Of a stretch of 64,000 bases of DNA, positions 54,002-63,157 are shown in pieces; positions within the stretch are counted from its first letter, which is position 1; the number at the start of each line of letters is the position of its first letter. Location: NCBI GenBank assembly GCA_026129405.1, contig JAHCID010000001.1:1054001-1118000 (forward strand). Direction: 5' to 3'. The stretch comes from a bacterium (GTDB lineage Bacteria; Desulfobacterota; Binatia; DP-6). The notes below the pieces were generated by a model that did not search any database, was not told the DNA's origin, and saw only the letters and a list, made by a program, of their open reading frames with translations. Position numbers and translations under genes: made by a program.

Positions 54002-55327
54002 TCAGCCGAGCTCCAGCCCCTTCGTCTCGCGCAGCCCGAGGATCACGCCGAGCGATACGGCGGCCGCCGCCATCAGGTACCAGGCGATGGCGAGCGGATC
54101 GCCGGTGGCGTGGATGAGCCACGTCGCGACGAGCGGCGTGGTGCCGCCGAAGATCGCCAGCGCCAGGTTGTAGCCGATCGACACCGCGCTGCAGCGCACG
54201 CGCGCCGGAAACAGCTCCGTCATCGCCACCGGCCCGACGCCGAGGAAGAGCGCGATCGGCAGCGCGAACGCCACCTGCCCCGCGAGCGCGAGCTGCGGAT
54301 CGGGATGGTGCATCAGCCAGAAGAGCGGCCACGCCAGCACGAACAGCAGCGCGCACGCCGCCACCAGCGGCGGCTTGCGGCCGATGCGGTCCGAGAGCGC
54401 GCCCGCGAGCGGAATCAGCACGAGCAGGACGACCATGCTGATCGTGTTGATCTGGAGCGCGCGGCCGGCGTCGAGCTGCACGACCTCGGTGAGCCACGTC
54501 GCCCCGTAGACGAAGAGCAGGTAGAACGCGACGCCGTTCAGCACGTTGAACCCCGCGACGCGCAGCATCGCCGGCCAGTGCGCGCGCAGCGCCTCGACGA
54601 CGGGCGACGTCGAGCCGGCGACGGCGGGCGGCGCCGTCTCGGTGAGGTGGCGCCGGATGACGACGCCCGCGAAGCCGACCGAGATGCCGAGCAGGAACGG
54701 CACGCGCCAGCCCCACGCGTGCATCGCCGCCGGCGAGAGCAGGCTGGTCACGAGCGCGCCCGCCGCGGAGCCGAGGAGGATGCCGGCGACCGCCCCGAAC
54801 ACGCTCCAGCTCGCCATGTAGCCGCGGCGCGCGGCCGGCGCGCCCTCCGCGAGATAGACGACCGACGAGGTGTACTCGCCGCCGACGGCGAGCCCCTGCA
54901 CGAGCCGCAGCGCCACCATCAGCACCGACGCGGCGATGCCGATCTGCGCATGGTCGGGCAGCACGCCGATGAGGAACGTCGGCACCGCCATCGCGGCGAC
55001 GGACACGAGCAGCGCCGTCTTGCGGCCGAAGCGGTCGCCGACGTGCCCGAAGACCATGCCGCCGAACGGCCGCATGAGGAAGCCGGCGGCGAAGACGCCG
55101 AACGCGGAGAGCAGCGAGGCGACCTGGCTGTCGGCGGGAAAGAAGTGCGCGCCGATCGTCGGCGCAAAGTAGCCGTAGACCGCGAAATCGTACCACTCCA
55201 TCACGTTGCCGGCGATGCCGGCGACGATGGTGCGGCGGCGGGTGGCGGTCGGGACGGTCGCCGGCTCGGCCGGCGCCGCAGGCGCGGCGACGGGCGGCGG
55301 CACGGCAGTGGCGGGAAGCGGGCGCAT
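54002..55327 (-). CDS. MFS transporter, metabolite:H+ symporter (ProP/KgtP-like)
   Basis: 441 residues, twelve predicted helices. MHS-family marks: [19 protein letters not shown] in the first helix, [11 protein letters not shown] between helices 2 and 3, [16 protein letters not shown] after helix 4, and [12 protein letters not shown] in the second half. Related proteins take up organic acids, betaine or proline with protons. An N-terminal Ala/Pro-rich segment precedes the first helix; an ATG at 55327 is chosen over one 36 bases upstream. Divergent from the SDR gene. Confidence 0.9.
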   Translation of the reverse strand: MRPLPATAVPPPVAAPAAPAEPATVPTATRRRTIVAGIAGNVMEWYDFAVYGYFAPTIGAHFFPADSQVASLLSAFGVFAAGFLMRPFGGMVFGHVGDRFGRKTALLVSVAAMAVPTFLIGVLPDHAQIGIAASVLMVALRLVQGLAVGGEYTSSVVYLAEGAPAARRGYMASWSVFGAVAGILLGSAAGALVTSLLSPAAMHAWGWRVPFLLGISVGFAGVVIRRHLTETAPPAVAGSTSPVVEALRAHWPAMLRVAGFNVLNGVAFYLLFVYGATWLTEVVQLDAGRALQINTISMVVLLVLIPLAGALSDRIGRKPPLVAACALLFVLAWPLFWLMHHPDPQLALAGQVAFALPIALFLGVGPVAMTELFPARVRCSAVSIGYNLALAIFGGTTPLVATWLIHATGDPLAIAWYLMAAAAVSLGVILGLRETKGLELG

Positions 55328-55399
55328 CCCGTCCACGACGCCAGGGCGGCGTCGAGGTCTCAACCGCGGGCGCTGTCAGGACGCTGACACGGCGCGGGC

Positions 55400-55429
55400 T
55401 TGAGCGGCGGATGCCCGCTCCCCTATGGT
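55400..55429 (+). promoter_or_regulatory. Promoter of the SDR gene, probably leaderless
   Basis: TTGAGC (55400-55405), 18-bp spacer, TATGGT (55424-55429), first T 14 bases before the GTG at 55438. Confidence 0.5.
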
Positions 55430-55437
55430 CCCGCCCC

Positions 55438-56172
55438 GTGGATCGCTTCCAGGATCGCGTCGTCCTCCTCACCGGTGCCGCCTCGGGCATCGGCCGTGCC
55501 GTCGCCGAGCGGCTCGCGGCCGAGGCGGCCACGCTCTTCCTCCTCGATGTCCAGGCCGACGGGCTCGCCGCGCTCGGCGGGACGCTCGCTGCCGACACGC
55601 ACGTCTGCGACGTCAGCGACGAGGCCGCGGTGGCGGCCGCGTTGGCGGCGTGCCTCGCCCGGCACGGTCGCCTCGACGCGCTCGTCAACGTCGCGGCCAT
55701 CCTGCGCGCCGACCGCCTGCACGAGGTGCGCACCGCCGACTGGCAGCGCATCATCGACGTGAACCTCACCGGCACGTTCTTCACCTGCCGCGCCGCGATC
55801 CCGCACCTCCTCGCGACGCGCGGCAACATCGTCAACGTCGCCTCGACGGCCGCCGTCCACGGCCAGCCCTACGCCGGCGCCTACGCGGCCTCGAAGGGCG
55901 GCGTGCTGGCGCTCACCAAGTCGATCGCGATCGACTACGTGAAGCAGGGCCTGCGCGCGAACGCGGTCCTGCCCTGCGACATCGCGACGCCGATCTTCGC
56001 GCAGTTCCAGCCGCCCGAGGGCGCGGACTGGAAGCTGGTGAAGCGCGTGATGGCGCCGAAGGGCTCCGGCACCCCGGCCGACGTCGCGGGCGTCGTCGCG
56101 ATGCTCGCGTCGGACGACGGCGCCCACATGACGGGGGCCGAGGTGCGGGTGGACGGCGGCTGCTTCGCCTGA
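55438..56172 (+). CDS. Short-chain dehydrogenase/reductase (SDR)
   Basis: 244 residues from the GTG at 55438. Classical SDR motifs: cofactor loop TGAASGIGRAV, NVAA strand, catalytic Ser in VASTAAVHG, and Y-x3-K in YAASKGGVLAL. Acidic Asp at the end of the second strand (LLDVQ) favours NAD over NADP. C-terminal MTGAEVRVDGGC is typical. It oxidises or reduces an alcohol/ketone of unknown identity. A start at 55411 would lie upstream of the fold and inside the promoter region. Confidence 0.9.
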   Translation: MDRFQDRVVLLTGAASGIGRAVAERLAAEAATLFLLDVQADGLAALGGTLAADTHVCDVSDEAAVAAALAACLARHGRLDALVNVAAILRADRLHEVRTADWQRIIDVNLTGTFFTCRAAIPHLLATRGNIVNVASTAAVHGQPYAGAYAASKGGVLALTKSIAIDYVKQGLRANAVLPCDIATPIFAQFQPPEGADWKLVKRVMAPKGSGTPADVAGVVAMLASDDGAHMTGAEVRVDGGCFA

Positions 56173-56176
56173 GCCG

Positions 56177-56422
56177 TCAGCTGGGCGGGTGCTCGCGCAT
56201 CTCGACCGCGACGCCGCGTGCCGCGAGGCGGAGCAGCCAGCGGCCGGCGCGGCGCGCCAGCGCGACCTCGTCTTCGGGCGTGACCTCGATCTCCAAGCGC
56301 GCGGTGCCCGTACCGCGTGCCAGCGCGCTGGTGTGCTCTTTCAGGGCTTCGAGCGTGTAGCCGTCGACGGCGCCGATCAGGTGGAGCGCGTCGACGCCGT
56401 TGCGGATGACTGCGTGCATCAT
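56177..56422 (-). CDS. Small hypothetical protein
   Basis: 81 residues. An alternating strand-helix pattern (MHAVIRNGVDALHLIGAVDG, YTLEALKEHTSALARG, then TARLEIEVTPEDEVALARRA) looks like a small alpha/beta fold. GGAGG lies 10-12 bases before the tandem ATG codons at 56422 and 56419. It may be the distal gene after the small secreted protein encoded upstream at 56863. No family recognised. Confidence 0.6.
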   Translation of the reverse strand: MMHAVIRNGVDALHLIGAVDGYTLEALKEHTSALARGTGTARLEIEVTPEDEVALARRAGRWLLRLAARGVAVEMREHPPS

Positions 56423-56500
56423 CGGACTGTCCCTCCAGGGGCATCGAGAAGGTGGCGTCTGGTACCGACCGGGCCGCCCGCAGGGGCGGCCACCAACGGG

Positions 56501-56863
56501 TCAGGAGGGACAGGCGGGGTCGTCGCCGTCGCCGACGGGCGGCTGCTTGCGCCGGAACGACGTCCAGGCGAGCCGCGTGCTCGGCGCGAGAGAAGCGCTC
56601 GGCGGGACGCTCGCTCCGGGGCCACCCCGCGCCGTGAGCCGAAACCCGAGGGGGCGGGCCACGGCCCACGAGGAGACGTCGTCGGGGGCAACGACGTCCG
56701 CGCTTGGCACGGGGTGGTCCGGAGCGAGGGTGGCGGAATGCCCGGCGCCGAGCACCGGACGGGTGTCCGGCGATGCGGTCGCTGTCGGCTCGGGTCCGGC
56801 CCAGGCCGGAAGAGCCGCCAGGACCGCGCCCAGCACCAGCCACCGCGCTGCCGCCATCGCCAT
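56501..56863 (-). CDS. Small secreted hypothetical protein
   Basis: 120 residues. Signal peptide MAMAAARWLVLGAVLAALPAWA with a clear A-x-A site; the mature part is Pro/Ala/Ser/Asp-rich and probably disordered, ending in a single Cys (DPACPS). Two ATG codons (56863 and 56857) are possible. No good ribosome binding site. Divergent from alaS. Could be spurious beyond the signal peptide, but the signal peptide is convincing. Confidence 0.5.
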   Translation of the reverse strand: MAMAAARWLVLGAVLAALPAWAGPEPTATASPDTRPVLGAGHSATLAPDHPVPSADVVAPDDVSSWAVARPLGFRLTARGGPGASVPPSASLAPSTRLAWTSFRRKQPPVGDGDDPACPS

Positions 56864-56910
56864 GTGCCTGGGACGACGCTGCGCCGGAGGTATTCACGCG
56901 GCCGTCGCGG

Positions 56911-56939
56911 TTGCCGCTCGTCGGACGAGCCGATAAACC
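56911..56939 (+). promoter_or_regulatory. Promoter of the alaS operon, probably leaderless
   Basis: TTGCCG (56911-56916), 17-bp spacer, TAAACC (56934-56939), first T 13 bases before the GTG at 56947. No Shine-Dalgarno. Confidence 0.55.
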
Positions 56940-56946
56940 GAGCAAC

Positions 56947-59586
56947 GTGACCGGGAGCCAGATCCGGCAGGCGTTTCTCGAGTTCTTCCGCGAGCGTGGC
57001 CACACCATCGTGCCCAGCGCCCCGCTGGTGCCGCAGAACGACCCGAGCCTCCTCTTCACGAACGCGGGGATGGTCCCGTTCAAGCAGGTCTTCCTCGGCG
57101 GCGAGACCCGGCCCTACGTGCGTGCTGCCGACAGCCAGGTCTGTCTTCGCATCAGCGGGAAGCACAACGACCTCGAGCAGGTGGGGCGCGACACGTACCA
57201 CCACACGCTGTTCGAGATGCTCGGCAACTGGTCGTTCGGCGACTACTACAAGGCCGAGGCCATCACCTGGGCGTGGGAGCTCCTCACCGGCGTCTGGAAG
57301 CTGCCCAAGGACAAGCTCTACGCGACGGTCTACACCACCGACGACGAGGCCGACGCGCTGTGGCGCACCCGGACCGACATCGCGCCCGAGCACATCTCGC
57401 GCTTCGAGGACGAGAACTTCTGGGAGATGGGCGACACGGGCCCGTGCGGCCCGTGCTCCGAGGTCCACGTGGATCGCGGCCCCGCCGCCTGCGACAAGCA
57501 GGGCCAGCCGCATCGCTGCGCCGTCAACGGCGACTGCGCGCGCTATCTCGAGATCTGGAACCTCGTCTTCATCCAGAACAATCGCGACGCCTCCGGCGTG
57601 CTCTCCGAGCTGCCGGCGAAGCACGTCGACACCGGCATGGGCTTCGAGCGCATCGCCGGCATCCTCCAGGGCGTCGCCAGCAACTACGACATCGACCTCT
57701 TCCGCACGATCATCGCGCGCGCCGAGAAGCTCTCGGGCGTGCGCTACGGCGGCGACGAGAAGAGCGACGTCTCGCTGCGCGTGATCGCCGACCACGCCCG
57801 CGCGGTGACGTTCCTGGTCTCCGAGGGCATCCTGCCGTCGAACGAGGGTCGGGGCTACGTGCTGCGCCGCCTGCTGCGGCGCGCGGCGCGGCACGGGAAG
57901 CTGCTCGGCATCGACCGGCCGTTCCTGTTCGACGTCACCGGCGCCGTCGGCGACGCGATGGGCGACGCGTATCCGGCCATCGTCGACGGGCATGCGCGCA
58001 TCGCCGAGGTCGTGCGTACCGAAGAGGAGCGCTTCGCGCAGACGCTCGACCGCGGCCTCGCGCTCCTCGCCGGCGAGATCGAGACGGCACGCACGGCGGG
58101 CCGCACGGTCCTGGCGGGCGACGTCGCGTTCAAGCTCTACGACACCTACGGCTTCCCGCTCGACCTCACCGCGGACATCCTCACGGGCGAAGGCATGACC
58201 GTCGACCAGGCCGCCTTCGATCGCGAGATGGCGGCGCAGCGCGAGCGTGCCCGCGGCGCCCAGCGCTTCGCCGACGCCACCGGCAGCGCCGAGATCGCCA
58301 CCGCGGGCGACGTGCGCACGCGCTTCGTCGGCGATCGCATCCCCGAGTGGGAGTCCGAGGTGCTCGCGCTCCTCGTCGACGGCAAGACCGCGACGGGACC
58401 CGTGCGCGAGGGCGCCCACGTCGACGTCGTGGTCGCCGAGACGCCCTTCTACGCCGAGTCGGGCGGCCAGACGGGCGACCGCGGCTGGGTCGTCACCGAC
58501 GCCGGCACGCGCGTCGAGATCGACGACACGGTGAAGGTCGCGCCCACCGTGGTCGCGCATCGCGGCGTCGTGCGGCAGGGAGCGATCGCGGTCGGCGACC
58601 GCGTCCGCCTCACGATCGATCCCGAGCGCCGCGAGGCCACGCGCCTCAACCACTCCGCGACCCACCTCGTGCACGCCGCCCTGCGCAACCGGCTCGGCGG
58701 CCACGTGAAGCAGGCGGGCTCGCTCGTCAGCGCCGACCGCCTGCGCTTCGACTTCAACCACCACAAGGCGGTGGACGACGGCGAGCTCCAGGCGATCGAG
58801 GACGACGTCAACGCCATGATCCGCGCCAACGCCGACGTCGCCGTCGACGAGATGTCCTACGACGACGCCATCAAGGCGGGCGCGCTCGCCTTCTTCGGCG
58901 ACAAGTACGGCGACCGTGTGCGCGTCATCCGCATGGGCGACTTCTCGGTCGAGCTGTGCGGCGGCACGCACGTGCAGCGCACGGGCGACATCGGCTACTT
59001 CCGCCTGCGCGACGAGAGCGGCGTGGCCGCCGGCGTGCGCCGCCTCGAGGCGAGCACCGGCGCCGGGGCGATCTCGGCGGTGCGCCGGCAGGAGGAGCTG
59101 CTCGGCGACCTCGCGTCGCTGCTCAAGGCCGGCGAGGGCGAGGCCCGCGCCAAGCTGGAGAAGATCCTCGGCCAGCTGCGCGAGCAGGAGAAGCGCATCG
59201 GCGAGCTGCAGGCGAAGCTCGCCGGCGGCGCGTCGCGCGACTTCATGGCCGACGCGAAGCAGGTCGACGGCATCACGGTGCTGGCGACGAAGGTCGAGGG
59301 GCTCGACGACAAGGGCCTGCGCGAGATGGCGGACCGCCTGCGCGACAAGCTGGGCTCGGGCGTGGTCGTGCTCGGGGCCGCGCAGGGCGAGAAGGCCATC
59401 CTCCTGGCGACGGTCACGAAGGATCTCGTCGGGCGCTATCACGCCGGCAACATCATCAAGCAGCTCGCCCCGCTCGTCGGCGGCGGGGGCGGCGGCCGGC
59501 CCGACTTCGCGCAGGCAGGGGGCAAGGAGCCGGGCAAGATCGACTCGGCGATCGCGGCCGCGCGCGAGCTGCTCGGCGCCCGCTGA
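56947..59586 (+). CDS. alaS: Alanine--tRNA ligase
   Basis: 879 residues, standard length. Class II catalytic core at the N-terminus (SQIRQAFLEFFRERGHTIV, LFTNAGMVPFKQVFLG, RISGKHNDLEQVGRDTYHHT, FEMLGNWSFGDYYK), editing domain with zinc ligands HSATHLVHAALR (H-x3-H) and CGGTHVQRTGDIG, and the C-Ala domain at the end with a Gly-rich GGGGGGRPDFAQAGG. Charges tRNA-Ala and edits Ser/Gly. The GTG start follows the promoter box directly. First gene of alaS-phoH-ybeY-lnt. Confidence 0.97.
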   Translation: MTGSQIRQAFLEFFRERGHTIVPSAPLVPQNDPSLLFTNAGMVPFKQVFLGGETRPYVRAADSQVCLRISGKHNDLEQVGRDTYHHTLFEMLGNWSFGDYYKAEAITWAWELLTGVWKLPKDKLYATVYTTDDEADALWRTRTDIAPEHISRFEDENFWEMGDTGPCGPCSEVHVDRGPAACDKQGQPHRCAVNGDCARYLEIWNLVFIQNNRDASGVLSELPAKHVDTGMGFERIAGILQGVASNYDIDLFRTIIARAEKLSGVRYGGDEKSDVSLRVIADHARAVTFLVSEGILPSNEGRGYVLRRLLRRAARHGKLLGIDRPFLFDVTGAVGDAMGDAYPAIVDGHARIAEVVRTEEERFAQTLDRGLALLAGEIETARTAGRTVLAGDVAFKLYDTYGFPLDLTADILTGEGMTVDQAAFDREMAAQRERARGAQRFADATGSAEIATAGDVRTRFVGDRIPEWESEVLALLVDGKTATGPVREGAHVDVVVAETPFYAESGGQTGDRGWVVTDAGTRVEIDDTVKVAPTVVAHRGVVRQGAIAVGDRVRLTIDPERREATRLNHSATHLVHAALRNRLGGHVKQAGSLVSADRLRFDFNHHKAVDDGELQAIEDDVNAMIRANADVAVDEMSYDDAIKAGALAFFGDKYGDRVRVIRMGDFSVELCGGTHVQRTGDIGYFRLRDESGVAAGVRRLEASTGAGAISAVRRQEELLGDLASLLKAGEGEARAKLEKILGQLREQEKRIGELQAKLAGGASRDFMADAKQVDGITVLATKVEGLDDKGLREMADRLRDKLGSGVVVLGAAQGEKAILLATVTKDLVGRYHAGNIIKQLAPLVGGGGGGRPDFAQAGGKEPGKIDSAIAAARELLGAR

Positions 59587-59600
59587 AGCGGATTGCGAAC

Positions 59601-60572
59601 TTGAGCGAACCCGCCGTCGCCCCCGCGTCCCTGCGCTTCGACGATCCGGCGCTCTTCCGGGAGCTGCTCGGCCATCACGACGAGCACCTGAAGATCGTCG
59701 AGAAGGCGACCGGCGCGCGCCTCCACGCCGGCGAGGGCACCGTCACGGTGCACGGCGACGCCGTCGAGGCCGAGCTGGCGACCCGCGTGCTCCAGCAGCT
59801 CTACGGGCTCCTCGAGCAGGGCTATCCGATCTACGCCTCGGACGTCGACTACGCGACGCGCATCCTCTCGGCCGACCGCGGCGCGCGCCTGCGCGACATC
59901 TTCCTCGACACCGTCTTCATCTCCGCCCACAAGCGGACCATCACGCCGAAGAGCCTGGCGCAGAAGGGCTACATCGAGGCCATCCGCCACTTCGACATCG
60001 TCTTCGGCATCGGCCCCGCCGGCACCGGCAAGACGTACCTCGCCATGGCGATGGCCGTCGCCGAGCTCATGCGCAACAACTTCCAGCGCATCGTGCTGAC
60101 GCGGCCCGCGGTCGAGGCGGGCGAGAAGCTCGGCTTCCTGCCCGGCGATCTCGCCGAGAAGGTGAACCCGTATCTCCGCCCGCTCTACGACGCGCTCAAC
60201 GAGATGGTCGACTACGACCGCGCGCGCAAGCTCATCGAGCGCGGCACGATCGAGGTCGCACCGCTCGCCTTCATGCGCGGCCGCACGCTGAACGACGCGT
60301 TCGTGATCCTCGACGAGGCGCAGAACACGACGAGCGAGCAGATGAAGATGTTCCTGACGCGCCTCGGCTTCGGCTCGAAGGCGGTCATTACCGGCGACGT
60401 CACCCAGGTCGACCTGCCGGCCGGCAAGGCGTCGGGCCTTAAGGAGGCGGCGCGCCTGCTCGCGCACATCAAGGGCATCCGCTTCGTCACCTTCACCGAG
60501 CGCGACGTCGTGCGGCACCCGCTCGTGCAGGAGATCATCACCGCCTACGACGGCGCCGACCGCTCCGAGTGA
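59601..60572 (+). CDS. PhoH family ATPase
   Basis: 323 residues from a TTG. N-terminal KH-like segment (LGHHDEHLKIVEKATGARLH), then the PhoH/helicase-like ATPase: Walker A FGIGPAGTGKTYLA, RPAVEAGEKLGFLPGDL, Walker B FVILDEAQNTT, and GDVTQVDLPAGKASGL. PhoH and YbeY are cotranscribed in many bacteria and take part in RNA processing and ribosome quality control. The start could also be elsewhere in the 14-bp gap after alaS, but this TTG is the first in frame beyond it. Confidence 0.92.
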   Translation: MSEPAVAPASLRFDDPALFRELLGHHDEHLKIVEKATGARLHAGEGTVTVHGDAVEAELATRVLQQLYGLLEQGYPIYASDVDYATRILSADRGARLRDIFLDTVFISAHKRTITPKSLAQKGYIEAIRHFDIVFGIGPAGTGKTYLAMAMAVAELMRNNFQRIVLTRPAVEAGEKLGFLPGDLAEKVNPYLRPLYDALNEMVDYDRARKLIERGTIEVAPLAFMRGRTLNDAFVILDEAQNTTSEQMKMFLTRLGFGSKAVITGDVTQVDLPAGKASGLKEAARLLAHIKGIRFVTFTERDVVRHPLVQEIITAYDGADRSE

Positions 60573-60576
60573 CGGC

Positions 60577-61029
60577 GTGGAGGTCGTGGTCGCGATGCGC
60601 GGGCGGCGCGTGCCGGAGCTGGCGGGTCGCGTGAGCCGCAACGCCCGCCGGCTGCTGCGCGCCCTCGCGCTGCCCGACGCCGAGCTGTCCATCGTGCTCT
60701 GCTCCGACGCCGTCATCCATGGGCTGAACCGCGATTGGCGCGGCCGCGACCGTCCCACCGACGTGCTGTCGTTCGCGCAGGGCGAAGGCGAGGGGGCGCG
60801 GCCGGCAGGGCTCCTCGGCGACGTCGTGATCTCGGTCGACACCGCCCGCCGGCAGGCGGCCGAGCGCGGCGCGACGCTCGGCCGCGAGACCGATCGCCTG
60901 CTCGTGCACGGGCTGCTGCATCTCCTCGGCTACGACCACGAGGGCTCGCCGGCGGAGGCGCGTCGCATGCAGCGGCGCGAGCGCGCGCTGCGGCGCATCC
61001 TCGCGCCGCCGCACCGGAGCGCCGCGTGA
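60577..61029 (+). CDS. ybeY: Endoribonuclease YbeY
   Basis: 150 residues. The zinc site HGLLHLLGYDH (H-x3-H-x5-H) and the preceding RPTDVLSFA and GDVVISVDTA segments are diagnostic. YbeY matures 16S rRNA 3' ends and aids ribosome quality control. GTG start four bases after phoH (an ATG at 60595 is possible). The stop overlaps the lnt GTG as GTGA. Confidence 0.95.
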   Translation: MEVVVAMRGRRVPELAGRVSRNARRLLRALALPDAELSIVLCSDAVIHGLNRDWRGRDRPTDVLSFAQGEGEGARPAGLLGDVVISVDTARRQAAERGATLGRETDRLLVHGLLHLLGYDHEGSPAEARRMQRRERALRRILAPPHRSAA

Positions 61030-62648
61030 CGGCGGAGCCCGCACGCCAGTCGGGCGCCGAAACGGTCCACGTCGGCCGCAACGGCGCCGGCGGGCCCCTC
61101 GTCGCCCAGCTCGAGACGCCGGTCCCCGACGGCCGCTGGCGCCGCCTCGCCTACGCCGCCGGCAGCGGCCTCCTCCTGTCGGCGTCGTTCCCGAGCCTCG
61201 ACGTCACGCCGCTCGCGTGGATCGGTCTCGTGCCGCTGCTGCTCGCCACCCACGGCCGCTCGGTGCGCTCCGCGTTCGCGCTCGGCTGGGTGGCGGGCAT
61301 GACGTTCTTCCTCGCCACCTGCTACTGGATCGTGCACACGATCTCGCACTACACGCCGCTGCCGACGGTGGTGTGCGTCGTGCTGCTGGTGGCGATGTCG
61401 GCGGTGCTCGCGTGCTACCACGGCGCCTTCGCCGCCGGGCTGCGCTTCTTCGAGCGCCGCGGCCTGCCCGCGCTGTGGCTCGCGCCGGCGCTCTGGGTGA
61501 CGCTCGAGTGGGTGCGCGGCTGGTTCTTCATCGGCTTCCCCTGGGCCGCGCTCGGCTACTCGCAGTGGCGCTTCTCGAACCTGGTGCAGATCGTCGAGGT
61601 GACCGGCGTCTACGGCGTGTCGGCGGTGCTCGTGCTGTTCAACGTCGTGGTCGCCGGCGTGCTGCGCGAGCGCGGCCGCGGCGTCCTGCGCGTCGGGCCG
61701 CCGCTCGCGGTGCTGACGATTCTCGTCGGCGTCCTGCCGGCGGTCGGTGCCTGGCGCAAGGGGCAGCTCGCCGCCATGCCGCCCGCGGGCCGCGTGACGG
61801 TCGCGGTGGCGCAGGGCAACGTCGAGCAGGACCGCAAGTGGGATCCGGCCTTCCAGGCCGAGACCATGGCGCGCTACGCGACGCTCACGCGCGAGGCGGC
61901 GCGGCTGAAGCCCGATCTCGTCGTGTGGCCCGAGACGGCGGCGCCGTTCTTCTTCCAGGAGCCGTCGCCGTGGCGCCAGGACCTCCTCGAGCTGGTGCGC
62001 GAGGTCCGCATCCCGCTGCTCTTCGGCAGCCCCGCCTTCCGCGTGGAAGACGGCAGGATCGAGCAGCTGAATCGCGCCTTCCTGCTCGGCCCCGACGGCA
62101 GCGAGCAGGGCACGTACGACAAGATCCAGCTCGTGCCGTTCGGCGAGTACGTCCCCTTCCGCCGCATCCTCTTCTTCGTCCCCCAGATCGTGACCGCGGT
62201 GGGCCAGATCGGCGCCGGCATCGACCCGACGGTGTTCACGATCCCGCAGGCGAAGCTCGGCACCCTCATCTGCTACGAGGGCATCTTCCCCGAGCTGCCC
62301 CGCCGCTTCGTGGACGCGGGTGCCCAGGTCCTCGTCAACATCACCAACGACGCCTGGTTCGGTCGCACCTCCGCCCCGTGGCAGCATCTCGTCCAGGAGT
62401 CCTTTCGCGCCATCGAGAACCGCACCCCGATGGTGCGCGCCGCCAACACCGGCATCAGCGCCTTCATCGACGCGACCGGCCACATCCGCTGGGCGAGCCC
62501 GCTGTACGAGACGCTCTGGTACGTCGACGAGGTCACGTGGCCGGGCGTGAAGACGTTCTACGCGCAGTACGGGAACGTGTTCGTGTGGGCGTGTGCGGCG
62601 GTGCTGGTGGCGTTCCTGGGCGTGGGCGCGCGGCGGCGGGCGGGGTAG
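61026..62648 (+). CDS. lnt: Apolipoprotein N-acyltransferase
   Basis: 540 residues. About eight N-terminal membrane helices (LAWIGLVPLLLATHG, WVAGMTFFLATCYWIV and others) lead into the nitrilase-like periplasmic domain with the catalytic triad: Glu in VVWPETAAPFFF, Lys in YDKIQLVPFGEYVPF, Cys in LICYEGIFPEL. It adds the third acyl chain to lipoproteins in the inner membrane, consistent with the lipoprotein genes in this window. GTG start coupled to ybeY; the hemolysin-like corC gene often found between them is absent. Confidence 0.95.
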   Translation: MTAEPARQSGAETVHVGRNGAGGPLVAQLETPVPDGRWRRLAYAAGSGLLLSASFPSLDVTPLAWIGLVPLLLATHGRSVRSAFALGWVAGMTFFLATCYWIVHTISHYTPLPTVVCVVLLVAMSAVLACYHGAFAAGLRFFERRGLPALWLAPALWVTLEWVRGWFFIGFPWAALGYSQWRFSNLVQIVEVTGVYGVSAVLVLFNVVVAGVLRERGRGVLRVGPPLAVLTILVGVLPAVGAWRKGQLAAMPPAGRVTVAVAQGNVEQDRKWDPAFQAETMARYATLTREAARLKPDLVVWPETAAPFFFQEPSPWRQDLLELVREVRIPLLFGSPAFRVEDGRIEQLNRAFLLGPDGSEQGTYDKIQLVPFGEYVPFRRILFFVPQIVTAVGQIGAGIDPTVFTIPQAKLGTLICYEGIFPELPRRFVDAGAQVLVNITNDAWFGRTSAPWQHLVQESFRAIENRTPMVRAANTGISAFIDATGHIRWASPLYETLWYVDEVTWPGVKTFYAQYGNVFVWACAAVLVAFLGVGARRRAG

Positions 62649-62782
62649 TCGTCCGCATTCCACCCGCGGCTCGCCGTACCACGCGCCCACGCACCCGCCC
62701 CGGACCATGATGCCCCGCCGACCGGGGCACGCCCCTTGCTGCCTTTCGTCCCGACCGACGCTCATCCGACGGGAGGGACACG

Positions 62783-63151
62783 ATGTTCACTACGCGACAC
62801 GCCGTGCGCGGCGACGAGGCGATTCCTCCGGTGCAGGGATCGCGGCGGATCGGGGTGCATCCCGCCCGGGCCCTGGTGGCGGCGGTGCTCGACGACGCGG
62901 TGTCGATCCTGAAGCGGCGGGACGTGGGGGTTTCGAAGGCGGGCAAGCGCTTGTTCGAGGAGACCGTGGCCTGGTGCGCGGCGGACGATCTCGAACATCC
63001 CTTCTCGTTCTTGAACGCGTGTGCGGCGCTCGACCTCGACGCCGACACGCTGCGGCGCCGCCTGCTCGCGGAGCCGCGGGGGCGGAGCCGCTGGGGCACG
63101 CTGCCCCGGCGCGTCATCGACGCGGCGGCCGCGGGCGGACGCGGGAGCTGA
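62783..63151 (+). CDS. Conserved hypothetical protein
   Basis: 122 residues, good ribosome binding site GGAGGGAC ahead of the ATG. RALVAAVLDDAVSILKR and KRLFEETVAWCAADD, followed by the distinctive HPFSFLNACAALDLDADTLRRRL, which suggests a small helical domain resembling short regulatory or DNA-associated proteins found in delta-type bacteria (recollection, not verified). No catalytic motif. The gap 62649-62782 before it holds nothing clear. Converges with the ModC-like gene. Confidence 0.65.
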   Translation: MFTTRHAVRGDEAIPPVQGSRRIGVHPARALVAAVLDDAVSILKRRDVGVSKAGKRLFEETVAWCAADDLEHPFSFLNACAALDLDADTLRRRLLAEPRGRSRWGTLPRRVIDAAAAGGRGS

Positions 63152-63157
63152 GCTCGC